Shown in pieces: positions 1 to 8,037 of a stretch of DNA of 64,000 bases (positions within the stretch are counted from its first letter, which is position 1; the number at the start of each line of letters is the position of its first letter). The stretch lies in NCBI RefSeq assembly GCF_014645835.1, contig NZ_BMMM01000017.1, forward strand, positions 174,157 through 238,156. Reading direction: 5' to 3'. The notes beneath the pieces were generated by a model. It worked only from the letters and a program-made list of their open reading frames with translations, ran no database searches and was not told the origin of the DNA. Position numbers and translations under genes: made by a program. This DNA is from Streptomyces albiflavescens (GTDB lineage: Bacteria; Actinomycetota; Actinomycetes; Streptomycetales; Streptomycetaceae).

Positions 1-5
1 CGTTC

Positions 6-49
6 GCGCAGTTCCCCGTGCCCCTTTTCAGGGGCGCGGGGAACTGCGC
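6..49. terminator. 20-bp stem-loop downstream of nadE
   Basis: The left arm (6-25) pairs with the right arm (30-49) over 20 bp with one G/T wobble, around a 4-nt loop. It lies 74 bp past the nadE stop on the minus strand, so it can act as a terminator. The same arm sequence, containing GGGGCGCGGGGAACTGCGCG, recurs near 25.13 kb and 35.59 kb, so it is also a member of a dispersed intergenic repeat family. Confidence 0.6.
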
Positions 50-57
50 GATCTTTT

Positions 58-118
58 GGCGGGGGTCTGGGGGCGCAGCCCCCAGGTACGGGTCGGGCAG
101 GGGCGGAGGGGGCGAAAA
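58..118. repeat. Dispersed intergenic repeat, copy A
   Basis: This stretch is nearly identical, in the opposite orientation, to 10803-10863 (a tract of pyrimidine-rich blocks followed by a GGGGGCTGCGCCCCC hairpin). It is non-coding and sits between the nadE stop and the stem-loop at the window edge. Related, more diverged tracts are at 35529-35671 and about 33265-33345. Confidence 0.65.
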
Positions 119-122
119 CCCG

Positions 123-1877
123 TTACGCGTGTTCGCGCCAGCGGTTGGTGATGGGGAGGCGCCGGTCCTTGCCGAAGCCCTTCGCGGAGATCTTGGTGCC
201 CGGCGGGTACTGGCGGCGCTTGTACTCCGCCGTGTCGACCATGCGGAGGGTCTTGACGACCAGCTCACGCTCGAACCCGGCGGCGACGATGGAGTCCGCC
301 CCCTCGTCGCGGTCCACGTAGCGTTCGAGGATCGCGTCCAGGACGGGGTAGTCCGGGAGCGAGTCCGTGTCGACCTGGTCGGGCCGCAACTCCGCGCTCG
401 GCGGCTTGGTGATGGAGCTCTCGGGGATCGGCGGCGTCTGCCCCCGCCCCGCCGCCGCCCGGTTGCGCCACTCCGCCAGCCGGAAGATCGACGTCTTGTA
501 CACGTCCTTGATGGGCCCGTACGCGCCCACCGAGTCGCCGTACAGCGTCGAGTACCCCACGGCCAGCTCGGACTTGTTGCCGGGCGCCAGCACGATGTGC
601 CCCTCCTGGTTGGAGATGGCCATCAGCATCGTGCCCCGCAGCCGGGACTGAAGGTTCTCCTCGGCCAGCCCCGTCAGCCCCAGCGACGACATATACGCGT
701 CGAACATCGGCTCGATCGGCACGGTCCGGAAGTTCAGCCCCGTCCGGCGCGCCAGCTCGGCCGCGTCCCCCTTGGAGTGGTCGGACGAGTACTTCGACGG
801 CATCGAAACGCCGTACACGTTCTGCGCGCCCAGGGCGTCACACGCGATGGCGGCCACCAACGCCGAGTCGATACCGCCCGACAGCCCGATCAGCACCGAC
901 CGGAACCCGTTCTTCGCCGCGTACGCCCGCAGCCCGACCACCAACGCCGAGTAGACCTCCTCGTCGTCGTCCAGCCGCTCCGCGTACCCCCCGGCGAGCT
1001 CCGCCTCGTACGCGGGCAGCGGCTCCTCGGAGAGCACGAGCCGCTCGATCCGGAGCCCGTCGTCCACCACGCCCTCCACCGGTGAGGCAGCGGCAGCCGG
1101 CAGATCCAGGTCCAGCACCACGCACCCCTCGGCGAACTGCGGCGCCCGCGCGAGGACTTCACCGTCCCGGTCGACGACGATCGAGTCCCCGTCGAAGACC
1201 AGCTCGTCCTGACCGCCGATCATCGCCAGATAGGCGGTGGTGCACCCGGCCTCCTGGGCCCGCTTGCGGACCAGTTCGAGGCGGGTGTCGTCCTTGTCGC
1301 GCTCGTACGGCGAGGCGTTGATGGACAGCAGCAGCCCGGCCCCGGCGGAACGGGTGGCCGGCACGCGCCCGCCGTCCTGCCAGAGGTCCTCGCAGATCGC
1401 GAGGGCGACATCGACCCCGTGCACCCGCACGACCGGCATGGTGTCGCCGGGCACGAAGTACCGGAACTCGTCGAAGACGCCGTAGTTGGGGAGGTGGTGC
1501 TTGGCGTAGGTCAGCGCCACCCGGCCTCCGTGCAGCACCGCGGCGGCGTTCTGCGGGGCGCCGGCCGGCTGCCCGTACTTCGGCTGCGCGGTCTCGGACC
1601 GGTCGAGGTAGCCGACGATCACCGGCAGCTCCCCGAAGCCCTCGTCGGCGAGCCGGGCGGCCAGCGAGCGCAGCGCCGCACGGGAGGCCTCGACGAAGGA
1701 CGGCCGCAGGGCGAGGTCCTCCACGGGATACCCGGTCAGCACCATCTCGGGGAACGCCACCAGATGCGCTCCCTGCTCGGCGGAGTGCCGGGTCCAACGG
1801 AGGATCGCCTCGGCGTTGCCGGCGAGATCGCCGACGGTCGAGTCGATCTGATTCAGGGCGAGGCGTAGTTGAGGCAC
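123..1877 (-). CDS. nadE: Glutamine-hydrolysing NAD+ synthetase
   Basis: Catalyses the ATP-dependent amidation of nicotinic acid adenine dinucleotide to NAD+, using ammonia released from glutamine, in the cytosol. The 584-residue protein has the two domains of the glutamine-dependent class. The N-terminal nitrilase-type glutaminase carries the Glu-Lys-Cys triad at E44, K126 and C162 (ICEDLW). The C-terminal NH3-dependent synthetase has the pyrophosphatase loop SGGIDS at 333-338 and a KSELAVGYSTLYGD stretch. I place the start at a GTG (VPQLRLAL); an upstream in-frame start would add ten residues unlike the family. The gene is monocistronic, with a stem-loop downstream. Confidence 0.96.
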   Translation of the reverse strand: MPQLRLALNQIDSTVGDLAGNAEAILRWTRHSAEQGAHLVAFPEMVLTGYPVEDLALRPSFVEASRAALRSLAARLADEGFGELPVIVGYLDRSETAQPKYGQPAGAPQNAAAVLHGGRVALTYAKHHLPNYGVFDEFRYFVPGDTMPVVRVHGVDVALAICEDLWQDGGRVPATRSAGAGLLLSINASPYERDKDDTRLELVRKRAQEAGCTTAYLAMIGGQDELVFDGDSIVVDRDGEVLARAPQFAEGCVVLDLDLPAAAASPVEGVVDDGLRIERLVLSEEPLPAYEAELAGGYAERLDDDEEVYSALVVGLRAYAAKNGFRSVLIGLSGGIDSALVAAIACDALGAQNVYGVSMPSKYSSDHSKGDAAELARRTGLNFRTVPIEPMFDAYMSSLGLTGLAEENLQSRLRGTMLMAISNQEGHIVLAPGNKSELAVGYSTLYGDSVGAYGPIKDVYKTSIFRLAEWRNRAAAGRGQTPPIPESSITKPPSAELRPDQVDTDSLPDYPVLDAILERYVDRDEGADSIVAAGFERELVVKTLRMVDTAEYKRRQYPPGTKISAKGFGKDRRLPITNRWREHA

Positions 1878-1985
1878 GGGCCCAGTGTAATCGTCAGAGC
1901 GACACAATGGGGTGTGGGGCGCCCCACGTGGGGACCGGCGTGGAGACGCCCCGCCCTCTGGGCCCCGAGGCCCGGATCCGGAGCC

Positions 1986-3596
1986 TCAGCTCCGGTAACC
2001 GAGCACGGTCATCATCCCCGCCTCCGAGTGGTAGACGTTGTGGCAGTGGATCATCCACAGCCCCGGATTGTCCGCGTCGAAGTCCACCGTCAGCGTCCCG
2101 TTCGGCAGCACGATCGCGGTGTCCTTGCGCGGGCCGCCCACCACGTTGGCCAGGCCGAAGGTGTGCCCGTGCAGATGGACGGGGTGCCACATGCTCGTGG
2201 AGTTCGAGAACACGAGCCGCACCCGCTCCCCCGCCCGAACGGGATGCCGCTGATCCGCGCCGGCACGGTAGGGCTTCTTGTCGAAGGCCCAGTCGTATTT
2301 CTCCATCCCACCCGTGAGCTGCAGCTTCACCGTGCGGTCCGGCTCCTTCTCGGCCAGCGCCACGGACGCGTCGGCCCGCAGCTTGTCCGCCGTCAGCAGC
2401 CGCCCGTCGAGCTCCTTCGGCCGAACCGGCCCGGTGGGCGCCGCCCCTCCGCCCGTCCGCAGCAGCGCCTGCGCCGACGCCTTCTTGCCCTCGGCCAGCG
2501 CGGTCAGCGGGAAGACGCCGTCCTTGACGGTGACGAGGACGTCGTACCGCTCGCCCATGCCGAGCAGCAGTGCGTCCGTCTTCGCGTGCTGTACCGGGAA
2601 GCCGTCCGTGTGCGTCACCGTCATCTCGTGCCCGCCGAGGGCCACGCGGAAGGCGGTGTCGCCGCCCGCATTGATGATCCGGATGCGGACGCGGTCCCCG
2701 GGGCGCGCCCGGAAGACCGAAGGCGCCTTCGCCGTGCGCCCGTTGACCAGGTAGTACGGATACGCGACATCACCCGCGTCGCCGCCCAGCAGTTGGCTCT
2801 CGGAGCCCATGAGCATGCGAGAGGGACCGGCCGACGGGGACTCCTGAACCCTTGTCGACATGTTGGACATGTCATGCCCGGAGTGATCCATGCCCCCGTC
2901 GTCGCCCATGTCCATGCCCATGCCGCCGCTCAACTCCTTGAGCACGGCGTCCGGGGTGGAGCCGTCCACCCCGTCGACCCAGTCGTCGAGGACGACCACC
3001 CACTCCTTGTCGTACGACAGGGGCTCCTTGGGGTCCTCCACGATCAGCGGGGCGTACAGACCGCGGTCCTGCTGTGTTCCGGAGTGCGGATGGAACCAGT
3101 ACGTGCCCGGGTGCGGCACCGTGAACCGGTATGTGAAGTCGGCGCCCGGCTTGACGGCCCGCTGGGTGAGGTCGGGTACGCCGTCCATGTCGTTGCGCAG
3201 GGCGATCCCGTGCCAGTGCAGGGACGTGGCCTCCGGGAGATGGTTGGCGAGCGTGAGGGCCAGGGTGTCCCCGGCGGTGACGCGGACCGCCTCGCCGGGC
3301 AGGTCGCCGCCGTACGCCCAGGACTTGACCGTACGGCCGCCCAGATCGAGGGCGGCCTCGGTGGCGGTGAGCCGCACCTTCCGGACGGGGCCCGAGCCCC
3401 GCTTCTTCTCGGCGACGGCGACTTCGCGGCCCGCCGGGTCGACATAGCCCTTCGGACCGCCGGTGGACCCGCTTCCCCCGTGACCCGTGTGACCGGCCCC
3501 GGAGCAGGCGGACAGAATCCCCGTCCCGGCGACGGCGACCGCCGCACCGAGGACGGTGCGGCGCGTGTGCGTGCGCATGGGTGTGGTGGTGCGCAT
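1986..3596 (-). CDS. Multicopper oxidase, Tat-exported (CueO/CopA type)
   Basis: Exported copper-dependent oxidase, probably a cuprous or phenol oxidase acting outside the membrane. All four copper-ligand motifs are present: HWHG (127-130), HPHS (169-172), HPVHLHGH (471-478) and HCHNVYHSEAGM (517-528), where C518 and M528 would ligate the type 1 site. The N-terminus has a twin-arginine signal (TRRTVLG) followed by a hydrophobic stretch ending in SAC at C31, so it may also be a lipoprotein. A Met/His-rich loop (GMGMDMG, HSGHDMSNM) fits copper binding. The ATG is chosen because the upstream extension lacks family resemblance and GAGG lies 11 nt before it. The next gene upstream is a DUF6153-like membrane protein whose relative occurs in the copper block at 36.4 kb, which supports a copper role. 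Confidence 0.93.
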   Translation of the reverse strand: MRTTTPMRTHTRRTVLGAAVAVAGTGILSACSGAGHTGHGGSGSTGGPKGYVDPAGREVAVAEKKRGSGPVRKVRLTATEAALDLGGRTVKSWAYGGDLPGEAVRVTAGDTLALTLANHLPEATSLHWHGIALRNDMDGVPDLTQRAVKPGADFTYRFTVPHPGTYWFHPHSGTQQDRGLYAPLIVEDPKEPLSYDKEWVVVLDDWVDGVDGSTPDAVLKELSGGMGMDMGDDGGMDHSGHDMSNMSTRVQESPSAGPSRMLMGSESQLLGGDAGDVAYPYYLVNGRTAKAPSVFRARPGDRVRIRIINAGGDTAFRVALGGHEMTVTHTDGFPVQHAKTDALLLGMGERYDVLVTVKDGVFPLTALAEGKKASAQALLRTGGGAAPTGPVRPKELDGRLLTADKLRADASVALAEKEPDRTVKLQLTGGMEKYDWAFDKKPYRAGADQRHPVRAGERVRLVFSNSTSMWHPVHLHGHTFGLANVVGGPRKDTAIVLPNGTLTVDFDADNPGLWMIHCHNVYHSEAGMMTVLGYRS

Positions 3597-3670
3597 GACT
3601 GAGTAACACCTCGTCGTGGTGATGGTGCGTGCAGATGGGCGCGTCCGCTGCTTCTGGTACACCGCTCGAC

Positions 3671-3694
3671 GCCCGGAGGTTCCCACCTCCGGGC
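3671..3694. terminator. 10-bp perfect stem-loop
   Basis: GCCCGGAGGT (3671-3680) pairs perfectly with ACCTCCGGGC (3685-3694) across a TCCC tetraloop. It lies 30 bp downstream of the minus-strand membrane protein gene and upstream of the multicopper oxidase start, so it likely ends the former's transcript. There is no U-tract, as is usual in this GC range. Confidence 0.65.
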
Positions 3695-3723
3695 AGGCAG
3701 CCCGAAGCAGCCGGTGCGCCGGT

Positions 3724-4215
3724 CTAAAGGCGCAGCACCGACAGACGAGAGAGAAGGGTTCTTTGCGGGGGCGGGTGGGGCCACAGGGCATGCGGCAGCC
3801 GTGCGAGCGAGGGCGGCGTGGTGCCGCTCGCCCAAGGGGTGCCCAGCGCCGCCGCGAGCAGCAGGAGGAGGGTGGCGCCGCCGAGTACGGCGGGGCAGAC
3901 GGACAGGGGGTCCATGCCGTTCATGGGGGGCATGGCGGCGTTCATCGACACGCCCGTCATGCGCTCCTGTGCGTGGCCCGGCGGGGCAGACAGGGCTTGC
4001 GGCATGCCGTACGAGGAGTGCCCGTAGGCCTCGGAGCCCACGGAGCCCACGGAGCCCACGGACCCCACGGACCCCATGGAGCCCTCGTCCGAGGAGTACC
4101 CGGAGCTCCGGTCCGAGCCGTGCGCGGACGGATGCCCCAGCGTGTGCATCGTCACGATCCCGAGAAGCAGCGCGGCGAACAGCAACACCTCGCGCGTCCG
4201 ACTTCTCGTCACCAT
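3724..4215 (-). CDS. Small membrane protein, DUF6153-like, GSV-repeat linker
   Basis: Function unknown; 163 residues. The N-terminal hydrophobic helix ends in the signature VTMHTLGHPS, a Gly/Ser linker follows, and a second hydrophobic helix (GGATLLLLLAAALG) precedes a basic tail ending in LSRLSVLRL. The same architecture and the tail LTQLSVLRL occur in the protein at 36379-36849, so the two are paralogues. I recall this family as DUF6153 in actinobacteria, often near copper genes. The linker contains an imperfect tandem array of 9-bp units encoding Gly-Ser-Val. The ATG has AAGGTG 7-8 nt upstream; the longer in-frame extension is Arg/Pro-rich and unlike the family. Confidence 0.75.
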   Translation of the reverse strand: MVTRSRTREVLLFAALLLGIVTMHTLGHPSAHGSDRSSGYSSDEGSMGSVGSVGSVGSVGSEAYGHSSYGMPQALSAPPGHAQERMTGVSMNAAMPPMNGMDPLSVCPAVLGGATLLLLLAAALGTPWASGTTPPSLARLPHALWPHPPPQRTLLSRLSVLRL

Positions 4216-4601
4216 GACCAGCACCTTACCGATCCTGTGGACTGAGCAAGAGCGAGCCCACTCAGCGCACGCCCCGAACGGTCTTGGGCGCACTGGTCCC
4301 CGGCGTACTCGACCCCGGGGCAGCGACACGCATCCTGTACGTGGTCCGATTCCGGGAGGCCGGTTCCCTGCGCGACCTGGCCATATGGGCGCGGCCAGAG
4401 GCGACGGGGAGGCCCTGAACCATCACTCCGGTGGAGCAGGGGCCCCGCACGCTGGCACCGTACCCGGCGTCCCAGATCGCACGATCACCGTAGCCCGAAC
4501 GGCCCAGGCCACCGCAAGCCCGGAAGCCGACCATCACACGATCGAGCTAAACCGCCCTCGCGCACGCTCCCCGACGAGCAGCCGGCAACCCCCATCGGGT
4601 A
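4216..4601. other. Intergenic region, no supported gene
   Basis: About 390 bp upstream of the minus-strand DUF6153-like gene. Short reading frames exist but have no convincing ribosome site or recognisable product. I see no clear operator here, in particular no CsoR-like TACCCC/GGGGTA palindrome. Confidence 0.5.
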
Positions 4602-4641
4602 TCGGGGCGCAGGTGGGGTTTAACAAATACCCGCGCCCCGA
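4602..4641. terminator. 9-bp stem-loop after MFS gene
   Basis: TCGGGGCGC (4602-4610) pairs with GCGCCCCGA (4633-4641) around a 22-nt loop, 5 bp past the stop codon of the minus-strand MFS gene. Position and GC-rich stem fit a factor-independent terminator. Confidence 0.55.
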
Positions 4642-4645
4642 ACCG

Positions 4646-5881
4646 TCAGTGATCCACACGCTCCGCACGCGGCGGAACATGCGCCGCGACAAGCCGCCCC
4701 GAGCCCCCGGCGGAACCTCCCACGACCACCCCGGCCCGACGCCGGTCGACGGCGTACGCCGCGCCGGCCACCGCGAGGCCGAGCACCGCGAGCCCCGCCC
4801 CCGCGACCGCCGGAGACGTCGCCCCGAAGCCCGCGGCCAGAGCGAGCCCCCCGATCCACGCACCACCGGCGTTCGCGAGGTTGAACGCCGCCTGGTTGGC
4901 GGAGGACGCGAGGGACGGTGCGGCGGAGGCCTTCTCCATGACCATCAGCTGGAGCGGCGAGCCGGTGATGAAGGCGGCCACGCCGAGAAGGGTGACCGCG
5001 ACGGCGGCGCTCCACTGGGCGGTCATGAGAACCGGGAAGAGCGCGAGGACCGCGACGAGGGACACCAGGCCACCGAAGAGGGTGTCGCGCAGGGAGTGGT
5101 CCGCGAGGCGGCCGCCCACCAGGTTGCCCGCGGTCGCACCGACGCCGAAGAGGGCCAGCAGCAACGTCACGCTGCCGTCGGCGTACCCGGCCGACTCCGT
5201 GAGCATCGGCGTGATGTAGCTGTACGCGGAGAAGAGCGCCCCGAAGCCCGCCACCGTCGTCCCCAGGGCCAGCCAGACCGGGAGGGAGCGCAGGGCGGCC
5301 AGTTCGCCGCGCAGGCCCCCGGTGGGGGCGTGCGCGTGATCACGTGGGATCAGGAGCGCGAGCGAGGCGATGGCGGCCACGCCGATCGCGCTCACGCCCA
5401 GGAACGTGGCACGCCAGCCCAGGTGCTGGCCCATGAGCGTCGCCACCGGCACACCGGCGATGTTCGCCACCGTGAGGCCGAGGAACATCAGCGAGACGGA
5501 GCGTGCCTTGCGCTCGGGGGCGACCAGGTTCGTGGCGACGACGGCGCCGACGCCGAAGAACGCGCCGTGCGGCAGCCCGCTGAGGAAGCGGGCGGCCAGC
5601 AGCCAGTGGTAGTCGGGGGCGAAGGCGGAGAGCGCGTTGCCCGTCACGAAGAGGCCCATCAGGGCGATCAGGACCTTGCGGCGCGACATGCGGGCGGTGG
5701 CGGCCGCGAGCAGCGGGGCGCCGATCACGACGCCCAGGGCGTAGGCCGAGACCAGGTGGCCTGCGGCAGGGATGGATATGTGCAGGTCGTCCGCGACGTC
5801 GGGCAGCAGGCCCATCATCACGAACTCGGTTGTGCCGATGCCGAAGGCGCCCACGGCGAGGGCGAGCAGGGCCAGGGGCAT
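4646..5881 (-). CDS. MFS transporter, DHA1 family (AraJ/YdhP-like)
   Basis: Twelve-helix proton-driven exporter of 411 residues, the usual DHA1 length. The N-terminus (LALAVGAFGIGTTEFVMMGLLPDVA) is typical of the arabinose-efflux/YdhP subgroup, and the loop 2-3 motif appears as ARMSRRKVLIA. Substrate cannot be told from sequence. The ATG has GAAAGG 8 nt upstream; an in-frame extension of 74 residues is unlike the family. It is followed by a stem-loop and is probably monocistronic. Confidence 0.88.
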   Translation of the reverse strand: MPLALLALAVGAFGIGTTEFVMMGLLPDVADDLHISIPAAGHLVSAYALGVVIGAPLLAAATARMSRRKVLIALMGLFVTGNALSAFAPDYHWLLAARFLSGLPHGAFFGVGAVVATNLVAPERKARSVSLMFLGLTVANIAGVPVATLMGQHLGWRATFLGVSAIGVAAIASLALLIPRDHAHAPTGGLRGELAALRSLPVWLALGTTVAGFGALFSAYSYITPMLTESAGYADGSVTLLLALFGVGATAGNLVGGRLADHSLRDTLFGGLVSLVAVLALFPVLMTAQWSAAVAVTLLGVAAFITGSPLQLMVMEKASAAPSLASSANQAAFNLANAGGAWIGGLALAAGFGATSPAVAGAGLAVLGLAVAGAAYAVDRRRAGVVVGGSAGGSGRLVAAHVPPRAERVDH

Positions 5882-6027
5882 GAGGGGCCTTTCAGGGGAG
5901 CGGAGGGGCGCGGGGAGCCGCTTGGGGACGTACGCGCACGCATGAGCGCGCCCGTGCACACCGCTGTGCACGGGCTGCGTAAGTTCAGCTGTGGAACAAA
6001 CTCTCTCAGGCCCAGTATTCCAGGACG

Positions 6028-7065
6028 TTAAGACGCGGTTGCGCCCACCTTGACGCGAGCGGCAATCGGAAGGTGATCGCTGCCGGTCCGGGGCAGGGTC
6101 CACGAGGTCTCCGGCTCGATTCCCTTGACCATGATCTGGTCGATCCGGGCCATCGGGAACGACGACGGCCAGCTGAACCCGAAGCCACTGCCCGCCGCGC
6201 CCTGCGTGGAGCGCATCTGCGCGGTGACGGCGTTCAGCGCGCGGTCGTTCATCGTGCCGTTGAGGTCACCGAGCAGGACGACCCTCTTCAGCGGCTCGTC
6301 GGCGATCGCCGCGCCCAGCGCGTCGGCGCTCTTGTCGCGCTGGCGGGCGGTGAACCCGGCCTCCAGCTTCACGCGGACCGAGGGCAGGTGGGCGACGTAG
6401 ACGGCGACCTGCCCGGCCGGCGTCGTCACCGTCGCCCGCATCGCGCGCGTCCAGCCCAGCTTGATGTCCACGGGCTGGGCGCCGCTCAGCGGGTACTTGC
6501 TCCACAGCCCGACGGTGCCCTGCACCGAGTGGTACTTGTACGTGGACGCGAGCGCCTTCTCGTACACCGGAACCGCCGAGGCCGTCAGCTCCTCCAGGGC
6601 CAGCACATCGGCGCCGGACGCGGCCACGTCGCGGGCGGTGCCCGACGGGTCCGGGTTCTCGGCGTTGACGTTGTGCGTGGCGACGGTGAGGTCGCCCCCG
6701 CTGCCGGTCTTGTCGGTGAGCAGCCCGCCGAAGAGGTTCAGCCAGACGATCGCGGGCAGCAGCACCACGATCAGGGCGCTCGCCGACTTCCGTACGAAGG
6801 CGAGGATCAGCAGGATCGGAACGAACAGGCCCAGCCAGGGCAGGAACGTCTCCGTGAGGCTGCCGAGGTTGCCGATGGTGTTCGGGATCTGCGCGTGCAG
6901 CAGCATCACCAGGGCGAGGATCACCGCGAGGGCGGCAAGGATCAGACCGCGGCGCCAGATGCCGCGGTCGCCGCGCCAGCCGTCGAGCAGGCGCCGAAGC
7001 CGGGACCCTCTGCGGTCCGGCTCCTGGCCGCCGCTGCCCGTCTCCGTCATATACGCCTGCGCCAT
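6028..7065 (-). CDS. Membrane-anchored endonuclease/exonuclease/phosphatase-fold protein
   Basis: 345 residues: a basic cytosolic N-terminus, three predicted membrane helices (about 40-125), then an EEP domain on the outer face. EEP signatures are visible in order: THNVNAEN, LEEL (metal-binding Glu), HLPS, GDLNGTMND, RIDQIMV and GSDHLPI (catalytic Asp/His). Relatives hydrolyse phosphodiesters or phosphomonoesters of nucleic acids, lipids or sugars. The membrane topology argues for an external substrate, which I cannot name. The ATG has GAGG 8 nt upstream; a second ATG lies five codons downstream. Confidence 0.85.
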   Translation of the reverse strand: MAQAYMTETGSGGQEPDRRGSRLRRLLDGWRGDRGIWRRGLILAALAVILALVMLLHAQIPNTIGNLGSLTETFLPWLGLFVPILLILAFVRKSASALIVVLLPAIVWLNLFGGLLTDKTGSGGDLTVATHNVNAENPDPSGTARDVAASGADVLALEELTASAVPVYEKALASTYKYHSVQGTVGLWSKYPLSGAQPVDIKLGWTRAMRATVTTPAGQVAVYVAHLPSVRVKLEAGFTARQRDKSADALGAAIADEPLKRVVLLGDLNGTMNDRALNAVTAQMRSTQGAAGSGFGFSWPSSFPMARIDQIMVKGIEPETSWTLPRTGSDHLPIAARVKVGATAS

Positions 7066-7299
7066 ACCGTCGCCTCACAACCTGCCGTGCGCACCGTCTG
7101 CCCCTCGGCTACGACCCTAGGGGATGTTCGGTGTCGTTCTCGCCGTCCTGTGACGGCCGTACGGGCAAGGGGACGTACAACTTCAGGTTCGGAGTTCCGC
7201 ATACGCGCATGGAGCGCGCCCTCTGTGACGAAACGCGCACATTCGCCCTGTCAGGAACAAGCGAAACGACCCGTCAGAAACAAAGCAGGACCAGGGGAA

Positions 7300-7920
7300 C
7301 TACGGCTTGGCCGGCCGCAGTCCCTCCAGCAGTGTGTCGACGATCCGCTCCGCGAGGTCTTCGGGAAGCTCGCTCTCCGGGCGCATCACGGCGCGGACGA
7401 GCATGGGGCCGACGAAGATGTCGTTGACCAGTTCGACATCGACGTCCGCGCGGAGTTCGCCGTTCTGCTGTCCGCGACGCAGGACTTCGTAGCCCAGTCT
7501 GCGCCGCGGGTCGACGACGGTCGCGTGGTAGGCGTTCCAGAGTTTGGGGCTGCTCTTCATCTGGGCGTACACGTTGTGCACCATCGCCGACGAGCGGTTC
7601 ATGAGGCCGCGTTGGCGCAGCGACTCCAGGAGGACGATGAGGTCGTCGCGCATCGAGGTGCCGGGGAGTTCGGGGTCCTCGGGCTCGGCGGCGCGCAGCA
7701 CGTCGACGAAGAGCTCCTCCTTGCCGCTCCAGCGACGGTAGATGGTCGCCTTGCCGACGCCCGCGGTCCGGGCGATGCGTTCGATGGACAGGTCACCGAG
7801 CGGTACACCGTCCTCCAGGAGCTTCATGACGCCCTCGATGATCGAGCGCTCCACGGCCTCGCTGCGGGGGCGCCCCCTGGCGGGCCCCTCGTGCCCGGCT
7901 CGGCTGTGCGCGAGGCTCAC
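7300..7920 (-). CDS. TetR-family repressor of adjacent DHA2 exporter
   Basis: 206 residues. The N-terminal helix-turn-helix reads IERIARTAGVGKATIYRRWSGKEELF; the C-terminal ligand-binding half (QMKSSPKLWNAYHATVVDPRR) resembles the TetR_C class paired with GATACG-type operators. It starts at GTG with GGAG 6 nt upstream. It lies 117 bp downstream of the exporter on the same strand, so a promoter before the exporter could express both genes. The perfect palindrome at 9654-9680, before the exporter, is its likely operator. Confidence 0.87.
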   Translation of the reverse strand: MSLAHSRAGHEGPARGRPRSEAVERSIIEGVMKLLEDGVPLGDLSIERIARTAGVGKATIYRRWSGKEELFVDVLRAAEPEDPELPGTSMRDDLIVLLESLRQRGLMNRSSAMVHNVYAQMKSSPKLWNAYHATVVDPRRRLGYEVLRRGQQNGELRADVDVELVNDIFVGPMLVRAVMRPESELPEDLAERIVDTLLEGLRPAKP

Positions 7921-8037
7921 ATCGAACTCCGTTTCCCTTGTTGACCCGCGTTCATTCTCCCCGGGGTACGGAACCGACGGGCACCCGGTGCCAGGTACCC
8001 GCGGTCCCGTACGCCCTGTCGGTTCCCGTAGGTCCGG

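Noticed and set aside
4262..4537. A 91-codon minus-strand frame in the gap before the DUF6153-like gene
   Set aside because: No convincing ribosome site, no family resemblance, and composition typical of non-coding GC-rich DNA.
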